From the NCBI RefSeq assembly GCF_016583835.1, contig NZ_NRRW01000024.1, forward strand, positions 1 to 56,627: a DNA stretch of 56,627 bases, in the 5' to 3' direction. Shown in pieces: positions 34,621 through 43,429 of the stretch. The DNA is from Thiococcus pfennigii. Its GTDB lineage: Bacteria > Pseudomonadota > Gammaproteobacteria > Chromatiales > Chromatiaceae. The notes below the pieces were generated by a model that saw only the letters and a list, made by a program, of their open reading frames with translations, did no database searches and was not told where the DNA came from. Numbering within the stretch: the first letter of the stretch is position 1; the number at the start of each line of letters is the position of its first letter. The translations under genes were made by a program, and so were the position numbers.

Positions 34621-36264
34621 CTACTCGGCCTGGAGGATCGCCAGGGCCCGCTCCCGGCCCGCCTCGGTCAGGAAGGGCAGGCCCGTGACCTCGGCCGTCT
34701 CGCGGTTGGCGGCCATCAGGTCGCCGCGATCGATCTGATCGAGCGAGAACTTACGGGCGCCGGCCATGAACTGCTGGAGCCCGCACGCGAGCTTGTCGGC
34801 ATAGCCGTACATGGCCACGGCACCGAACGGGATCTTGTCCATCTCGGCCTCGCCGACCTTGGCCCGCACCGCCTCCCAGCCCGCGAAGATCTCTTCGGGG
34901 CGGGTCCCGATGGACTCCACCGAGGCGGGCAGCTTGTCCCAGTGACCGGCGACGGCGGCGCGCCGCTCCGGGCGCAGGACCCCCTCGATGTTGCTGCCGA
35001 GAAAGCCCGGGATCATGGGCGCCCGGCCCATGCAGACGAGCTTCGCATAGGGCGCCCCGAGCGCCAGGGCCTTGAAGATGTGGTCTTCGCGGGCCAGGCC
35101 CCCGGCCAGCGAGAGGTCCGGTGGCGTCAGGCCGCGACCCGCGAGGATCTCGCAGTACTCCTGCGCCATCGCGTGCAGCGGCAGCGAGGGCACCCCCCAG
35201 TGATCCATCATGTTCCAGGGACTCATGCCGGTGCCACCGCCGGCGCCATCGATCGTCAGCAGGTCCAGCCCAGCGTCCGCCGCGAAGCGGATCGCCATCG
35301 CCAGGGCCTCGGCGCCATAGGCCCCGGTCTTCAGCGAGATGCGCTGGAAGCCAAGGCGGCGCAGGCGGGTCACCTCGGCCAGGAAGGCCTCGCGCACGGC
35401 GACGGCCGCATCCTGATCGGTCGCCCCCAGACGGCTGTGGCGGGCGAAGCTGGTGACCGCCCCGCTCGCATAGGCCTTCTCGACGACCGGGTCGGTCGGG
35501 TCCGGGTCGACGACATAGCCACGCCCCTTCAGGAAACGGGCATACTCGATGTCGGCGACCTGGATCTCGCCGCCGATGTCCTTGGCCCCCTGACCCCACT
35601 TCAGTTCGATGACCACCTCGTCGCCGAACTTGTCGATGATGTACTCGGCCACGCCATTGGTGGTGTCCTCGACATTCATCTGGACGATGATGGCGCCATG
35701 GCCATCGAAATAGCGCTTGAAGGTCTCGATGCGCCGATCCAGCTCCGGGGCCGCCAGGGTCCGCCCGTTGTCGATGACCGCCTGCCGGTCGATCCCGACG
35801 ACGTTCTCGCCGACCACGATCGGAAAGCCGCAGAGGGCCGCACCGACGGCGAACGAATCCCAATACTTGGCCGCGATCGGGGTGGAACCGAGGGCACCGG
35901 TCATGATCGGCAGCCGACAGCGCACCGGGTGGGTGCGGCCGAATTGGGTCATGATCTCGACGTTGGGAAAGACCCGATCGTCGGGGCTGCGCGAGAGACG
36001 ACCATCGAGGCCGTGGGCGCCATGGGCGTAGCCCTGGATGCGCAGGGCGTGATAGCCGATGCCCTCGGCCTCGATGTTGGCCGAGCCGGCCGTGATCTCG
36101 CCGAAATTGCGCGGGTAGAGCAGCTTGCGACCCAGCAGCGACGAAAGCCATGTCTCGCACTTGCCTTTGCAATCGGCGCTGCACAGTGTACAGAGCCCGG
36201 ACTCGCAGGGGTTGCCCCGGTTGGTCGTGCCCAGGGCATCGTTCTGCTTCGGCGCTTGATACAT
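34621..36264 (-). CDS. FMN-binding glutamate synthase family protein with N-terminal cysteine cluster
   Basis: A 547-residue protein related to the FMN-binding domain of the large glutamate synthase subunit. The core reads VEDTTNGVAEYIIDKFGDEV, IELKWGQGAKDIGG, LLTIDGAGGGTGMSPWNMMD, then LAGGLAREDHIFKALALGA. At the N-terminus are five cysteines (residues 20, 25, 28, 32 and 36), likely a metal or Fe-S site. The amidotransferase domain and typical 3Fe-4S motif of GltB are missing, so the substrate may differ. Relatives occur near methylamine or amino-acid genes and archaeal GltS. I chose the ATG at 36264. It stands alone. Confidence 0.85.
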   Translation of the reverse strand: MYQAPKQNDALGTTNRGNPCESGLCTLCSADCKGKCETWLSSLLGRKLLYPRNFGEITAGSANIEAEGIGYHALRIQGYAHGAHGLDGRLSRSPDDRVFPNVEIMTQFGRTHPVRCRLPIMTGALGSTPIAAKYWDSFAVGAALCGFPIVVGENVVGIDRQAVIDNGRTLAAPELDRRIETFKRYFDGHGAIIVQMNVEDTTNGVAEYIIDKFGDEVVIELKWGQGAKDIGGEIQVADIEYARFLKGRGYVVDPDPTDPVVEKAYASGAVTSFARHSRLGATDQDAAVAVREAFLAEVTRLRRLGFQRISLKTGAYGAEALAMAIRFAADAGLDLLTIDGAGGGTGMSPWNMMDHWGVPSLPLHAMAQEYCEILAGRGLTPPDLSLAGGLAREDHIFKALALGAPYAKLVCMGRAPMIPGFLGSNIEGVLRPERRAAVAGHWDKLPASVESIGTRPEEIFAGWEAVRAKVGEAEMDKIPFGAVAMYGYADKLACGLQQFMAGARKFSLDQIDRGDLMAANRETAEVTGLPFLTEAGRERALAILQAE

Positions 36265-37125
36265 GCGGATACCTCGTCTTATCTCGTCTTTATTCGATGT
36301 CGCTCTCAGTGGTTGCATCCGGGGGCGCACGGACGCTTCACCCGATCGCGCCGGCGACATCGCCGCAGCGCGCGACGCGGCAAAGACAGCGCCCTGTCAA
36401 GGCGCGGGGCAATGACCCCCGGCAGGCGCGCGATCCCGCTGCCGGGATCTCGGCCTGCGGGCGATCTTACCGCGATGCCAAGGCCTTGGCTCCCGCCGCG
36501 AGACCGACGCGAAGGGTGATCGCGCGCTCGGGTAGCCAGGGCGGCCCCCCAGTCGCGATCACGCCGCGAACGACGCAGGCGCCACCGACTGTTCGATGCC
36601 TCTCAATCTCGACGACCTTTGTCGCGAAGCCGACAAACCACCGGCGCTCGGGGCACCGATCCAGCGCCCCGAATGGACGGCCCACAACTTGCTTGGTATC
36701 GGCCAGGCGTTATATCGTGCAACACATAACCCTGTCGTGATCGGAGCACCCCCTTCGAGGCTGACACCCTCGTGTCGAGCCCGGAGGTCCGCGGGGCCTG
36801 ACGACCTGAACAAGCACCGCCTCATCGGATATGACGGCAACGAATCGATGCGGCGGACCGGCGAGACGGGCTCGATCTCGCAGACGGGCATGTCCCACGA
36901 ACAGGCCTGGGGTTCGGTCGACTCTGCAGATGACCTCTCGGACCAGCCCCCGGCTATGGCGTCAGACCGGCGGGCGTCGTGGCGGCAAGGCCGAGCCGAG
37001 GTGACAGACGAGGGGCGACACACCGGCTCCGGATCGCCGACGAGGCGCACCGCCGCGTTCTCGCACGACTGGGCCGGCACAAGCGGGAGTTCGAACATTT
37101 TCACAACCTGTGAGGAGTCGTAGGC
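36265..37125. other. Long intergenic region before the molybdate genes
   Basis: 860 bp without a convincing gene. It holds a ModE-like palindrome at 36709-36730. After it a 395-nt leader runs to the molbindin ATG; several frames are open but none is recognised. One frame just before 37125 ends in HRRVLARLGRHKREFEHFHN, which may be a remnant. The minus-strand gene at 36264 is preceded by a repeated TCGTCTT motif (36272-36292). Confidence 0.4.
36709..36730. promoter_or_regulatory. ModE-like molybdate operator
   Basis: GTTATAT-N8-ACATAAC, an inverted repeat with one mismatch, resembling the ModE box (CGTTATAT...ATATAACG). It is the first such site upstream of mop-modABC. In other bacteria ModE with bound molybdate represses modABC from such sites. 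The distance of nearly 400 bp to the first gene is unusual. Confidence 0.55.
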
Positions 37126-37551
37126 ATGAAGGTCAGTGCACGCAACAACCTGCGCGGTGTCGTCACCGCCATCAAAGCGGGCGCGGTCAACACAGAGGTC
37201 ATCCTCGACGTCAATGGTGCCCCCCTGGTCGCCATGATCACCAATGAGAGCGTCCACTCGCTGGGGTTGACGGTCGGAGCGGACGTCTTCGCACTGATCA
37301 AGGCCTCCTTCGTCATCCTGGCCACCGAAGACGGTGGGCTCAAGACCTCCGCCCGCAACCGCCTGTGCGGCACCATCGAGCGCATCACCAGGGGCGCAGT
37401 CAACGCCGAGGTGGTCTTGGCGCTCGATGGCGGGACCCGCCTGGTCGCGATGATCACCAACGACAGCACCGAGGAACTCGGACTCGCCGAGGGCGGCCGC
37501 GCCTGCGCGCTGATCAAGGCGCCGCACGTCATCCTGGCCGTCGAGGACTGA
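37126..37551 (+). CDS. Molbindin (molybdenum-pterin-binding protein, two Mop/TOBE domains)
   Basis: A 141-residue protein made of two tandem Mop (TOBE) domains of about 70 residues. Each starts with SARN (KVSARNNLRGVVTAIKAGAV; KTSARNRLCGTIERITRGAV) and ends in ALIKA-SFVIL or ALIKA-PHVIL. Molbindins store or buffer molybdate in the cytoplasm as oligomers. The gene lies upstream of modABC, in line with molybdate homeostasis. A GAGGAG ribosome site precedes the ATG at 37126. Whether it shares a transcript with modA (93 nt apart) is likely but not shown. Confidence 0.92.
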   Translation: MKVSARNNLRGVVTAIKAGAVNTEVILDVNGAPLVAMITNESVHSLGLTVGADVFALIKASFVILATEDGGLKTSARNRLCGTIERITRGAVNAEVVLALDGGTRLVAMITNDSTEELGLAEGGRACALIKAPHVILAVED

Positions 37552-37644
37552 GGATACCCGGCAGGTCAGGAGCCTGCCGCGACCACCGTTATAGCAAACA
37601 AGACGCAACGCTCGACCCGCCTCATACCCATCCGGAGACCCACG

Positions 37645-38403
37645 ATGAAGACCCCAGGCAACCTTGTTACCCTGTTCGCGCTGGCCCTCGTCAGTACCGC
37701 CGCGGGCGCCGAAACCGTCTCGGTGGCGGTCGCCGCCAATTTCACCGGCCCGATGAACGAGATCGCCGAGGCATTCGGCGAAGACACCGGACACCAGGCC
37801 AAGACCTCCTTTGGCTCCTCTGGCAAGTTCTACGCCCAGATCAGGAACGGCGCCCCGTTCGAGGTCTTCCTCTCGGCGGATGCGGAGAAGCCGGCACAGC
37901 TCGTCGAGGACGGACTGACCGTGCCCGACACGACTTTCACCTACGCCCTTGGCAGCCTGGTGCTTTGGAGCGCCGATGCCGAGCTCATCCAGGATGGCCC
38001 CAGGGTGCTGGGACGGAACCAGTTCCGCAAGCTCGCAATCGCCAACCCCAAGCTCGCGCCCTATGGCGCGGCCGCCATCGAGGTCCTCGAGAAGCTCGAT
38101 GTCGATCAGCTGGTCACGCCCAAGCTGGTCCAAGGGGAAAACATCGCCCAAACCTACCAGTTCGTCAGCACCGGGAATGCCGAACTGGGCTTCGTCGCCC
38201 TGTCGCAGGTGATCCAGGACGGCGAGATCGGTTCTGGCTCGGGCTGGGTGGTGCCGGCGGACATGCACGCGCCCATCCGCCAGGACGCTGTGATCCTGGC
38301 AAGGGGCGCCGAGAACCCCGCCGCGCACGCGCTGATGGACTATCTCCAAGGCGAGCGGGCGCAGAGCATCATCCGCGCCTATGGCTACGGGCTGTCGAAG
38401 TAG
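37645..38403 (+). CDS. modA: Molybdate ABC transporter substrate-binding protein
   Basis: A 252-residue periplasmic protein with signal peptide [15 protein letters not shown] and mature start [20 protein letters not shown]. The ligand-site motifs are [20 protein letters not shown] and [18 protein letters not shown], then [14 protein letters not shown] and [16 protein letters not shown]. It binds molybdate or tungstate and hands it to ModBC. It follows the molbindin and is followed 13 nt later by modB, so the three share an operon. Confidence 0.95.
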   Translation: MKTPGNLVTLFALALVSTAAGAETVSVAVAANFTGPMNEIAEAFGEDTGHQAKTSFGSSGKFYAQIRNGAPFEVFLSADAEKPAQLVEDGLTVPDTTFTYALGSLVLWSADAELIQDGPRVLGRNQFRKLAIANPKLAPYGAAAIEVLEKLDVDQLVTPKLVQGENIAQTYQFVSTGNAELGFVALSQVIQDGEIGSGSGWVVPADMHAPIRQDAVILARGAENPAAHALMDYLQGERAQSIIRAYGYGLSK

Positions 38404-38416
38404 GAGACCGAGCGCG

Positions 38417-39094
38417 ATGGGCTTTTCCGATGCCGACCTCCAGGCCATCTGGCTGACCCTGCGACTCGCCGGGCTGGTCACGATCTTGCTGCTGCTGATC
38501 GGCACCCCCATCGCCTGGTGGTTGGCGCGCACCCGCTCGCGCTGGAAGGGGCCCGTCGGCGCAGTGGTCGCCCTGCCGCTGGTGCTACCACCGACAGTCC
38601 TTGGCTTCTACCTGCTGCTGGCCATGGGGCCGAACGGCCCCGTCGGCCAGCTTACCCAGGCACTCGGCATCGGGCTATTGCCCTTCACCTTCTGGGGCCT
38701 CGTCGTCGCCTCGGTCTTCTATTCGATGCCCTTCGTGGTGCAGCCGATCCAGAACGCCATCGAGGCGCTCGGCGAACGACCGCTGGAGGTCGCCGCCACG
38801 CTCCGCGCCGGTCCCTGGGACCGCTTCTTCAGCGTGGTGCTACCGTTGGCGCGACCGGGCTTCCTCACCGCCGCTATCCTCGGCTTCGCCCACACGGTCG
38901 GCGAGTTCGGCGTGGTGCTGATGATCGGCGGCAATATTCCAGGGGCGACCCGCGTCGTCTCGGTACAGATCTACGACCATGTCGAGGCGATGGAATACGG
39001 CCAAGCCCACTGGCTGGCGGCAAGCATGGTGGTCTTCTCCTTCCTGGTGCTGCTGGCGCTCTATACCCTCAACCCCCGCCAACGGACGTTCTGA
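38417..39094 (+). CDS. modB: Molybdate ABC transporter permease
   Basis: A 225-residue permease with five or six helices. It begins [20 protein letters not shown], has the loop motif [20 protein letters not shown] (EAA loop contacting ModC), then [20 protein letters not shown], the standard ModB signature. The ATG at 38417 was chosen since it fits the family N-terminus and has a GGAGACCGAG ribosome site. It imports molybdate with ModA and ModC. A 104-bp gap to modC carries a short hydrophobic frame of no clear meaning. Confidence 0.94.
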   Translation: MGFSDADLQAIWLTLRLAGLVTILLLLIGTPIAWWLARTRSRWKGPVGAVVALPLVLPPTVLGFYLLLAMGPNGPVGQLTQALGIGLLPFTFWGLVVASVFYSMPFVVQPIQNAIEALGERPLEVAATLRAGPWDRFFSVVLPLARPGFLTAAILGFAHTVGEFGVVLMIGGNIPGATRVVSVQIYDHVEAMEYGQAHWLAASMVVFSFLVLLALYTLNPRQRTF

Positions 39095-39198
39095 CGCCGA
39101 TGACACCATCGGTCTGGCCACACAGCCCGTCCCGTCGGGGATCCTGATCACGGCCCTGGGCATGATCCTTCTCATCTCCGCAATCAAGGTGTCTCAGC

Positions 39199-40320
39199 AT
39201 GCCCACTGAGCGACATGCGCTCGCCGCCGACGCCCTCGGCTCCGACCAGATCCGGGCGCGCTTCCATCTCGACTACGCGGAATTCTCGCTCGATGTGGAT
39301 CTCCAACTGCCGGGGCGCGGGGTCACGGCCCTGTTCGGCCACTCGGGCTCGGGCAAAACGACCCTGCTGCGGCTCATCGCCGGACTGATCCAGGTCCGCG
39401 ACGGCCATCTCAAGGTCAATGGCGATGTCTGGCAGGACGGGCGGACATTTCGACCGACACATCAGCGCCCGCTCGGCTATGTCTTTCAGGAGGCGAGCCT
39501 GTTCCCGCACCTGAGCGCGCGCGGCAATCTGGCCTACGGGATGAGGCGCGTGGGCAACGCCATGGATCGCCAAGCGCTGACGCAGGCCGTCGAGTTGCTC
39601 GGCATCGCCCACCTGCTCGAGCGCCGTCCGCACCAACTCTCGGGCGGCGAGCGGCAGCGCGTGGCCATCGCCCGCGCCTTGGCGGTCCAGCCACGGCTGC
39701 TGCTGATGGATGAGCCACTCGCGGCGCTCGATCTCAAGCGCAAGCTGGAAATTCTGCCCTATCTGGAGCGGCTGCACGACCAACTGGAGATCCCTGTGCT
39801 CTATGTCAGCCACGCGCCGGACGAAGTCGCCCGACTGGCCGACACGGTCGTACTGATGGAAGAGGGCCGGGTGCGCGCGCTGGGTCCGGTAGCCGACGTG
39901 TTCAGCCGGCTCGATCTGGCGCTAGCCCAGGATCAGGAGGCGAGCGCCATCATCGAAGGGGTCATCCTCGGTCACGATGTCGACTATGCGCTGACGCACT
40001 TGGGGATTCCAGGTGGGCGCCTGACCGTGGCGCGTGTCGATCGTGAGATCCATGATTCGGTGCGCGTGCGCATTCATGCGCGTGACGTCAGTCTCGCCCT
40101 CGACGAGCCGGGCACCTCCAGCATCCTGAACATCCTGCCAGCCCGCATCCTGGAGATGCGCGAGATCGAACAGGCCCAGGTCCTGGTCAAGCTCTGCACC
40201 GGCGCCAGCAAGGCGACGCCCCTGCTCGCGCGCATCACCCGCCACTCGCGCGACCGGTTGCGCCTGCGGGAGGGACAAGAGGTCTTCGCCCAAGTCAAGG
40301 CCGTAGCCCTGATGGACTGA
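39199..40320 (+). CDS. modC: Molybdate ABC transporter ATP-binding protein
   Basis: A 373-residue ATPase. Walker A is FGHSGSGKTTLLRLIAGL, Q-loop GYVFQEASLFPHLS, signature LSGGERQRVAIARALA, Walker B LLLMDEPLAALDL, switch His in LYVSHAPDEVARLAD. A C-terminal TOBE domain (about 290-370, VRIHARDVSLALDEPGTSSI) senses or binds molybdate, as in ModC proteins. It powers the ModAB importer. The ATG at 39199 gives a slightly long N-terminus; starts further in are possible. Confidence 0.94.
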   Translation: MPTERHALAADALGSDQIRARFHLDYAEFSLDVDLQLPGRGVTALFGHSGSGKTTLLRLIAGLIQVRDGHLKVNGDVWQDGRTFRPTHQRPLGYVFQEASLFPHLSARGNLAYGMRRVGNAMDRQALTQAVELLGIAHLLERRPHQLSGGERQRVAIARALAVQPRLLLMDEPLAALDLKRKLEILPYLERLHDQLEIPVLYVSHAPDEVARLADTVVLMEEGRVRALGPVADVFSRLDLALAQDQEASAIIEGVILGHDVDYALTHLGIPGGRLTVARVDREIHDSVRVRIHARDVSLALDEPGTSSILNILPARILEMREIEQAQVLVKLCTGASKATPLLARITRHSRDRLRLREGQEVFAQVKAVALMD

Positions 40321-40712
40321 GGAACGATTCAACCCATAAAGCGACAGTTGGACGGTGCCCGAGGTGCGCCGCGCGGGGGCGTATTCGGGATTTCGATGAC
40401 TTGAAGCGATGATGAAGCGGTCAAGCGCCGTTTTCAGATTCAAGTGGCGCGCTCATCGTCCCAGAGGTCATCCTGCTCCCGAGGCGGATCGCCGCCGCAC
40501 CGGGCGAGGTGCGAGGCTTCGGCTGGCGCCGCCCATGGGCGCGCAACCCAGGCGGCGGTTGTCATGAGTCCTCGTCGGTTACACCGGGCGGATGCTGGGG
40601 CTCGGACAGGCTCCCGCAACGCGCCGGTTCCAGCATCTCCGCCGCAGCCGTCATTCGCGACGCCGCCAGCATCGCACTCGACGCGACCTGGGGACCGCAA
40701 TAAAATCTTCAC
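40321..40712. other. Spacer between modC and the arsenic genes
   Basis: About 390 bp with no supported gene. The minus strand has a short frame beginning MNLKTALDRFIIASSH that I do not recognise. The modC terminator should lie here but no hairpin with a T tract was seen. Confidence 0.35.
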
Positions 40713-40742
40713 TTGCCTGTATATTTTATTGACGGTATATAT
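40713..40742 (+). promoter_or_regulatory. ArsR operator over the arsR promoter
   Basis: TATAT (40720-40724) and ATATA (40737-40741), 12 bp apart, lie within a promoter of -35 TTGCCT (40713-40718), 17-bp spacer and -10 TATATA (40736-40741). The arsR ATG follows only 5 nt later, so transcripts may be nearly leaderless. ArsR binding would block RNA polymerase; arsenite or antimonite would release it. Confidence 0.6.
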
Positions 40743-40746
40743 TCCC

Positions 40747-41100
40747 ATGGAGATTCGACCAACCGAGCTCTTCGGTGCCCTCTCCCACGAGACCCGCCTG
40801 CGGTGCCTCGTGCTGCTGCTCCGGCACGAAGAGTTGTGCGTCTGCCAGCTGACCGAGGCCATCGGCGCAGCGCAACCGCACATCTCCAGGCACCTGGCCC
40901 AACTGCGCGAGGTCGGACTGGTCGTCGATCGGCGCGAGGGGCTGTGGATCCACTACCGGGTCAATCCGGGGATCCCCGCCTGGGTCGAGGGGGTCCTGCG
41001 CGAGACCCTGCGCGGCGTCGCGCACCTGGGGCCGTTCGCCGACGATGATCGCGCGCTGGCCAGGATGCCGGCCCGTCCCAGCACCGCGCGTTGCGCCTGA
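40747..41100 (+). CDS. arsR: Arsenic-responsive ArsR/SmtB family repressor
   Basis: A 117-residue winged-helix repressor: LFGALSHETRLRCLVLLLRH at the N-terminus, the metal-binding helix ELCVCQLTEAIGAAQPHISR (Cys pair CVC of ArsR-type sensors), then HLAQLREVGLVVDRREGLW and the wing WIHYRVN. A start codon inside CCATGG follows directly on its own operator. It most likely senses As(III) or Sb(III) through the CVC cysteines. It leads arsC1 in the same direction. Confidence 0.92.
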   Translation: MEIRPTELFGALSHETRLRCLVLLLRHEELCVCQLTEAIGAAQPHISRHLAQLREVGLVVDRREGLWIHYRVNPGIPAWVEGVLRETLRGVAHLGPFADDDRALARMPARPSTARCA

Positions 41101-41166
41101 GCCCGAGCCGCGCTGGCTCGGCGCACCCGGTCACCGCTTCATCGTGAGGAGTCACGGGAAGGTCGC

Positions 41167-41661
41167 ATGAGCCAAGAGACCTACAACGTCCTGTTCATCT
41201 GCACCGGCAACTCGGCACGCAGCATCCTCGCCGAGCGCCTCATCGAGCGCTGGGGGGGCGGTCGCTTCCGCGGCTTCAGCGCCGGCAGCCACCCCCGGGG
41301 CGAGGTGCACCCGCTGGCACTGGAGGTGCTGCGGCGCAACAACTATTCGACCGAGGGACTGCGCAGCAAGGATTGGGCGGAATTCGCCCAGCCGGACGCC
41401 CCGGCCATGGACTTCGTCTTCACCGTCTGCGACAAGGCCCGCGGTGAGCTCTGTCCGGTCTGGCCCGGGCAGCCGATGACCGCCCACTGGGGCACGGCGG
41501 ACCCGGCCACCGTCGAGGGCGACGAACTGACCCGGCTCAACGCCTTCCGCACCGCCTTGCGCGAGATCGAGAATCGCATCAAGATCTTCGTCGCCCTGCC
41601 CTTCGCCTCGCTCGACCGACTCAGGCTCCAGCGAGAGATCGAGCGCATCGGCACGACCTGA
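41167..41661 (+). CDS. arsC: Arsenate reductase, thioredoxin-coupled (low-molecular-weight phosphatase type)
   Basis: A 164-residue reductase. The P-loop-like active site is FICTGNSARSILAERLIE (Cys12-type nucleophile). The redox pair is in VFTVCDKARGELCPVWPGQP, two cysteines seven apart, as in the thioredoxin-dependent ArsC of the low-molecular-weight phosphatase fold. It reduces As(V) to As(III). It is 66 nt downstream of arsR in the same operon. A second, different copy (42863) sits in the opposing operon with acr3; they are not recent duplicates. Confidence 0.92.
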   Translation: MSQETYNVLFICTGNSARSILAERLIERWGGGRFRGFSAGSHPRGEVHPLALEVLRRNNYSTEGLRSKDWAEFAQPDAPAMDFVFTVCDKARGELCPVWPGQPMTAHWGTADPATVEGDELTRLNAFRTALREIENRIKIFVALPFASLDRLRLQREIERIGTT

Positions 41662-41751
41662 GCGCATCGACCGGCGGCACTGCCGCCCCATGGGGTCGCC
41701 CGCGACCGGCCAGGCGCTCCATGGCGCGCGCCTGGCCGGTCGCACCGTCTA

Positions 41752-42858
41752 TCAGGCGTCCTCCGCTCGGGCCACCCTGCGGCCGACCGGGACATTGGCC
41801 TCGTACCAGCCCTTGGTGCGATTGACCACTCGCACGACCAACAGCATCACCGGTACCTCGATCAGCACCCCGACCACGGTCGCAAGGGCCGCACCGGACT
41901 GGAAGCCGAACAGCGCGATGGCCGCCGCGACCGCGAGTTCGAAGAAGTTCGAGGCCCCGATCAGCGCCGAGGGACAGGCGACGCTGTGCCGCTCCCCGAC
42001 CGCCCGGTTGAGCAGATAGGCGAGCGACGAGTTGAAGAAGACCTGGATCAGGATCGGCACCGCCAACAGGGCGATGATCAGCGGCTGGCGGAGGATCTGC
42101 TCGCCCTGGAACGCGAAGAGCAGGACCAAGGTCAGGAGCAGCGCGACGATCGAGGCGTGCCCGAGCCGCTCGAGCGTCGCGTCGAGGCGCCCCTGCCCCT
42201 GCGCGAGCAGGTGCCGGCGCCAGAGCTGGGCGATGATGACCGGCACGACGATGTAGAGCACCACCGAGGTCAGGAGGGTGTCCCAGGGCACCAGGATCGA
42301 CGACAGGCCGAGCAGGAGCCCCACGATCGGCGCGAAGGCGAAGATCATGATGACGTCGTTGAGGGCGACCTGCGACAGCGTGAAGTAGGGATCGCCCCCG
42401 GTCAGCCGGCTCCAGACGAAGACCATCGCGGTGCAGGGCGCGGCGGCGAGCAGGATCAGCCCGGCCACATAGCTGTCGAGCTGCTCGGGCGGCAGCCAGT
42501 CGGCGAAGAGGACGCGGATGAAGAGCCAGGCCAGCAGCGCCATCGAGAAGGGCTTGACCGCCCAGTTGACGAAGAGGGTCACGCCGATCCCCCGCCAATG
42601 CGCGCGCACCTGGCCCAGCGCGCCAAAGTCGACCTTCATCAGCATCGGAATGATCATCACCCAGATCAGCAGGCCGACCGGTAGATTGACCTGCGCGACC
42701 TCCAGCTGACCGAGGAACCGAAACGGCGCCGGCACGAGCTGGCCGAGGCCGATGCCGACCAGGATGCAGAGGGCGACCCACAGGGTCAGCCAGCGCTCGA
42801 AGACGCTCATCGGCGCCCCGGCGGCCTGCTTGACGGAGACGTCGCATTGCACCGACAT
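41752..42858 (-). CDS. acr3: Arsenite efflux transporter, ACR3 family
   Basis: A 368-residue membrane protein with ten helices. Signatures are LPVGLLIWVMIIPMLMKVDF, FADWLPPEQLDSYVAGLIL followed by LLAAAPCTAMVFVWSRL (the essential Cys of ACR3 proteins), and CPSALIGASNFFELAVAAAI near the end. It exports arsenite using the proton gradient. It follows arsC2 with a 4-nt gap, so the two are cotranscribed from the ArsR-type site near 43350. It converges with arsC1. Confidence 0.95.
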   Translation of the reverse strand: MSVQCDVSVKQAAGAPMSVFERWLTLWVALCILVGIGLGQLVPAPFRFLGQLEVAQVNLPVGLLIWVMIIPMLMKVDFGALGQVRAHWRGIGVTLFVNWAVKPFSMALLAWLFIRVLFADWLPPEQLDSYVAGLILLAAAPCTAMVFVWSRLTGGDPYFTLSQVALNDVIMIFAFAPIVGLLLGLSSILVPWDTLLTSVVLYIVVPVIIAQLWRRHLLAQGQGRLDATLERLGHASIVALLLTLVLLFAFQGEQILRQPLIIALLAVPILIQVFFNSSLAYLLNRAVGERHSVACPSALIGASNFFELAVAAAIALFGFQSGAALATVVGVLIEVPVMLLVVRVVNRTKGWYEANVPVGRRVARAEDA

Positions 42859-42862
42859 GGCA

Positions 42863-43297
42863 TCAGCCCCCGGCGCCCGGGGCGAGCCCCAGCGCCTCGG
42901 CGACGGCCGGGACCAGCCGCGCGCGGATCGCCTCGCGCACCGCGATGAAGGACTCCAGCGGCTCGCCGTGCGGATCGTGGAAAGGCAGGTGCAGGCGCGG
43001 CACGGGGCGCGGGAAGACCGGGCAGACCTCGTTGGCCTTGTCGCAGACGGTGACCACCAGATCGATCGGCTCGTCGATCACGGCCTCCACGTCCTTGGGC
43101 ACCAGACCATCGGTCGGCAGGCCGATCGCGCGCAGCGCGGCGAGCGCGCCATCGGCCACGCGGGGCTGCGGCCGGGTGCCGGCGGAGCGCGCGCGCACCC
43201 GCCCGGCCAGGTCGTGGTTGAGAAGCACCTCGGCCATCTGCGAGCGGCACGAATTCCCGGTACAGAGGACCAGGACCGTCGGCGGGGCTTTTTGCAT
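42863..43297 (-). CDS. arsC: Arsenate reductase, thioredoxin-coupled, second copy
   Basis: A 144-residue ArsC. The active site is LVLCTGNSCRSQMAEVLLNH, and the redox pair is in LVVTVCDKANEVCPVFPRPV. The spacing matches thioredoxin-linked ArsC of the Staphylococcus type. I chose the ATG at 43297 (MQKAPPTVLVLC). It is encoded with acr3 in one operon, and trxC lies upstream, providing a likely electron donor. Confidence 0.92.
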   Translation of the reverse strand: MQKAPPTVLVLCTGNSCRSQMAEVLLNHDLAGRVRARSAGTRPQPRVADGALAALRAIGLPTDGLVPKDVEAVIDEPIDLVVTVCDKANEVCPVFPRPVPRLHLPFHDPHGEPLESFIAVREAIRARLVPAVAEALGLAPGAGG

Positions 43298-43339
43298 GGG
43301 GATTCCTCTGGCAGCGTGCAAAACGGCAACGCCGCCGAT

Positions 43340-43379
43340 TATATTCCCATGGCCATATATACGAGAGCGGATATACAGG
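43340..43379 (-). promoter_or_regulatory. ArsR-type operator before arsC2-acr3
   Basis: On the minus strand CCTGTATAT-N8-GTATATAT, near-identical to the arsR site (CCTGTATAT-N10-GTATATAT), plus an overlapping TATAT-N10-ATATA (43340-43359). It lies 43-82 nt upstream of the arsC2 ATG and is the most AT-rich stretch in the area. ArsR control is inferred. Confidence 0.55.
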
Positions 43380-43429
43380 ACGGCGCGAGGGCTCCGACCG
43401 CGATGCGGCGCAGCCGCCGCCGCGGCCGC

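Noticed and set aside
36596-37123. 175-residue plus-strand frame before the molbindin gene
   Set aside because: No recognisable motif, low-complexity composition, and it overlaps the ModE-like site.
39095-39198. Hydrophobic stretch (ILITALGMILLISAIKV) in another frame between modB and modC
   Set aside because: No start codon or ribosome site fits, and no known modB or modC extension matches it.
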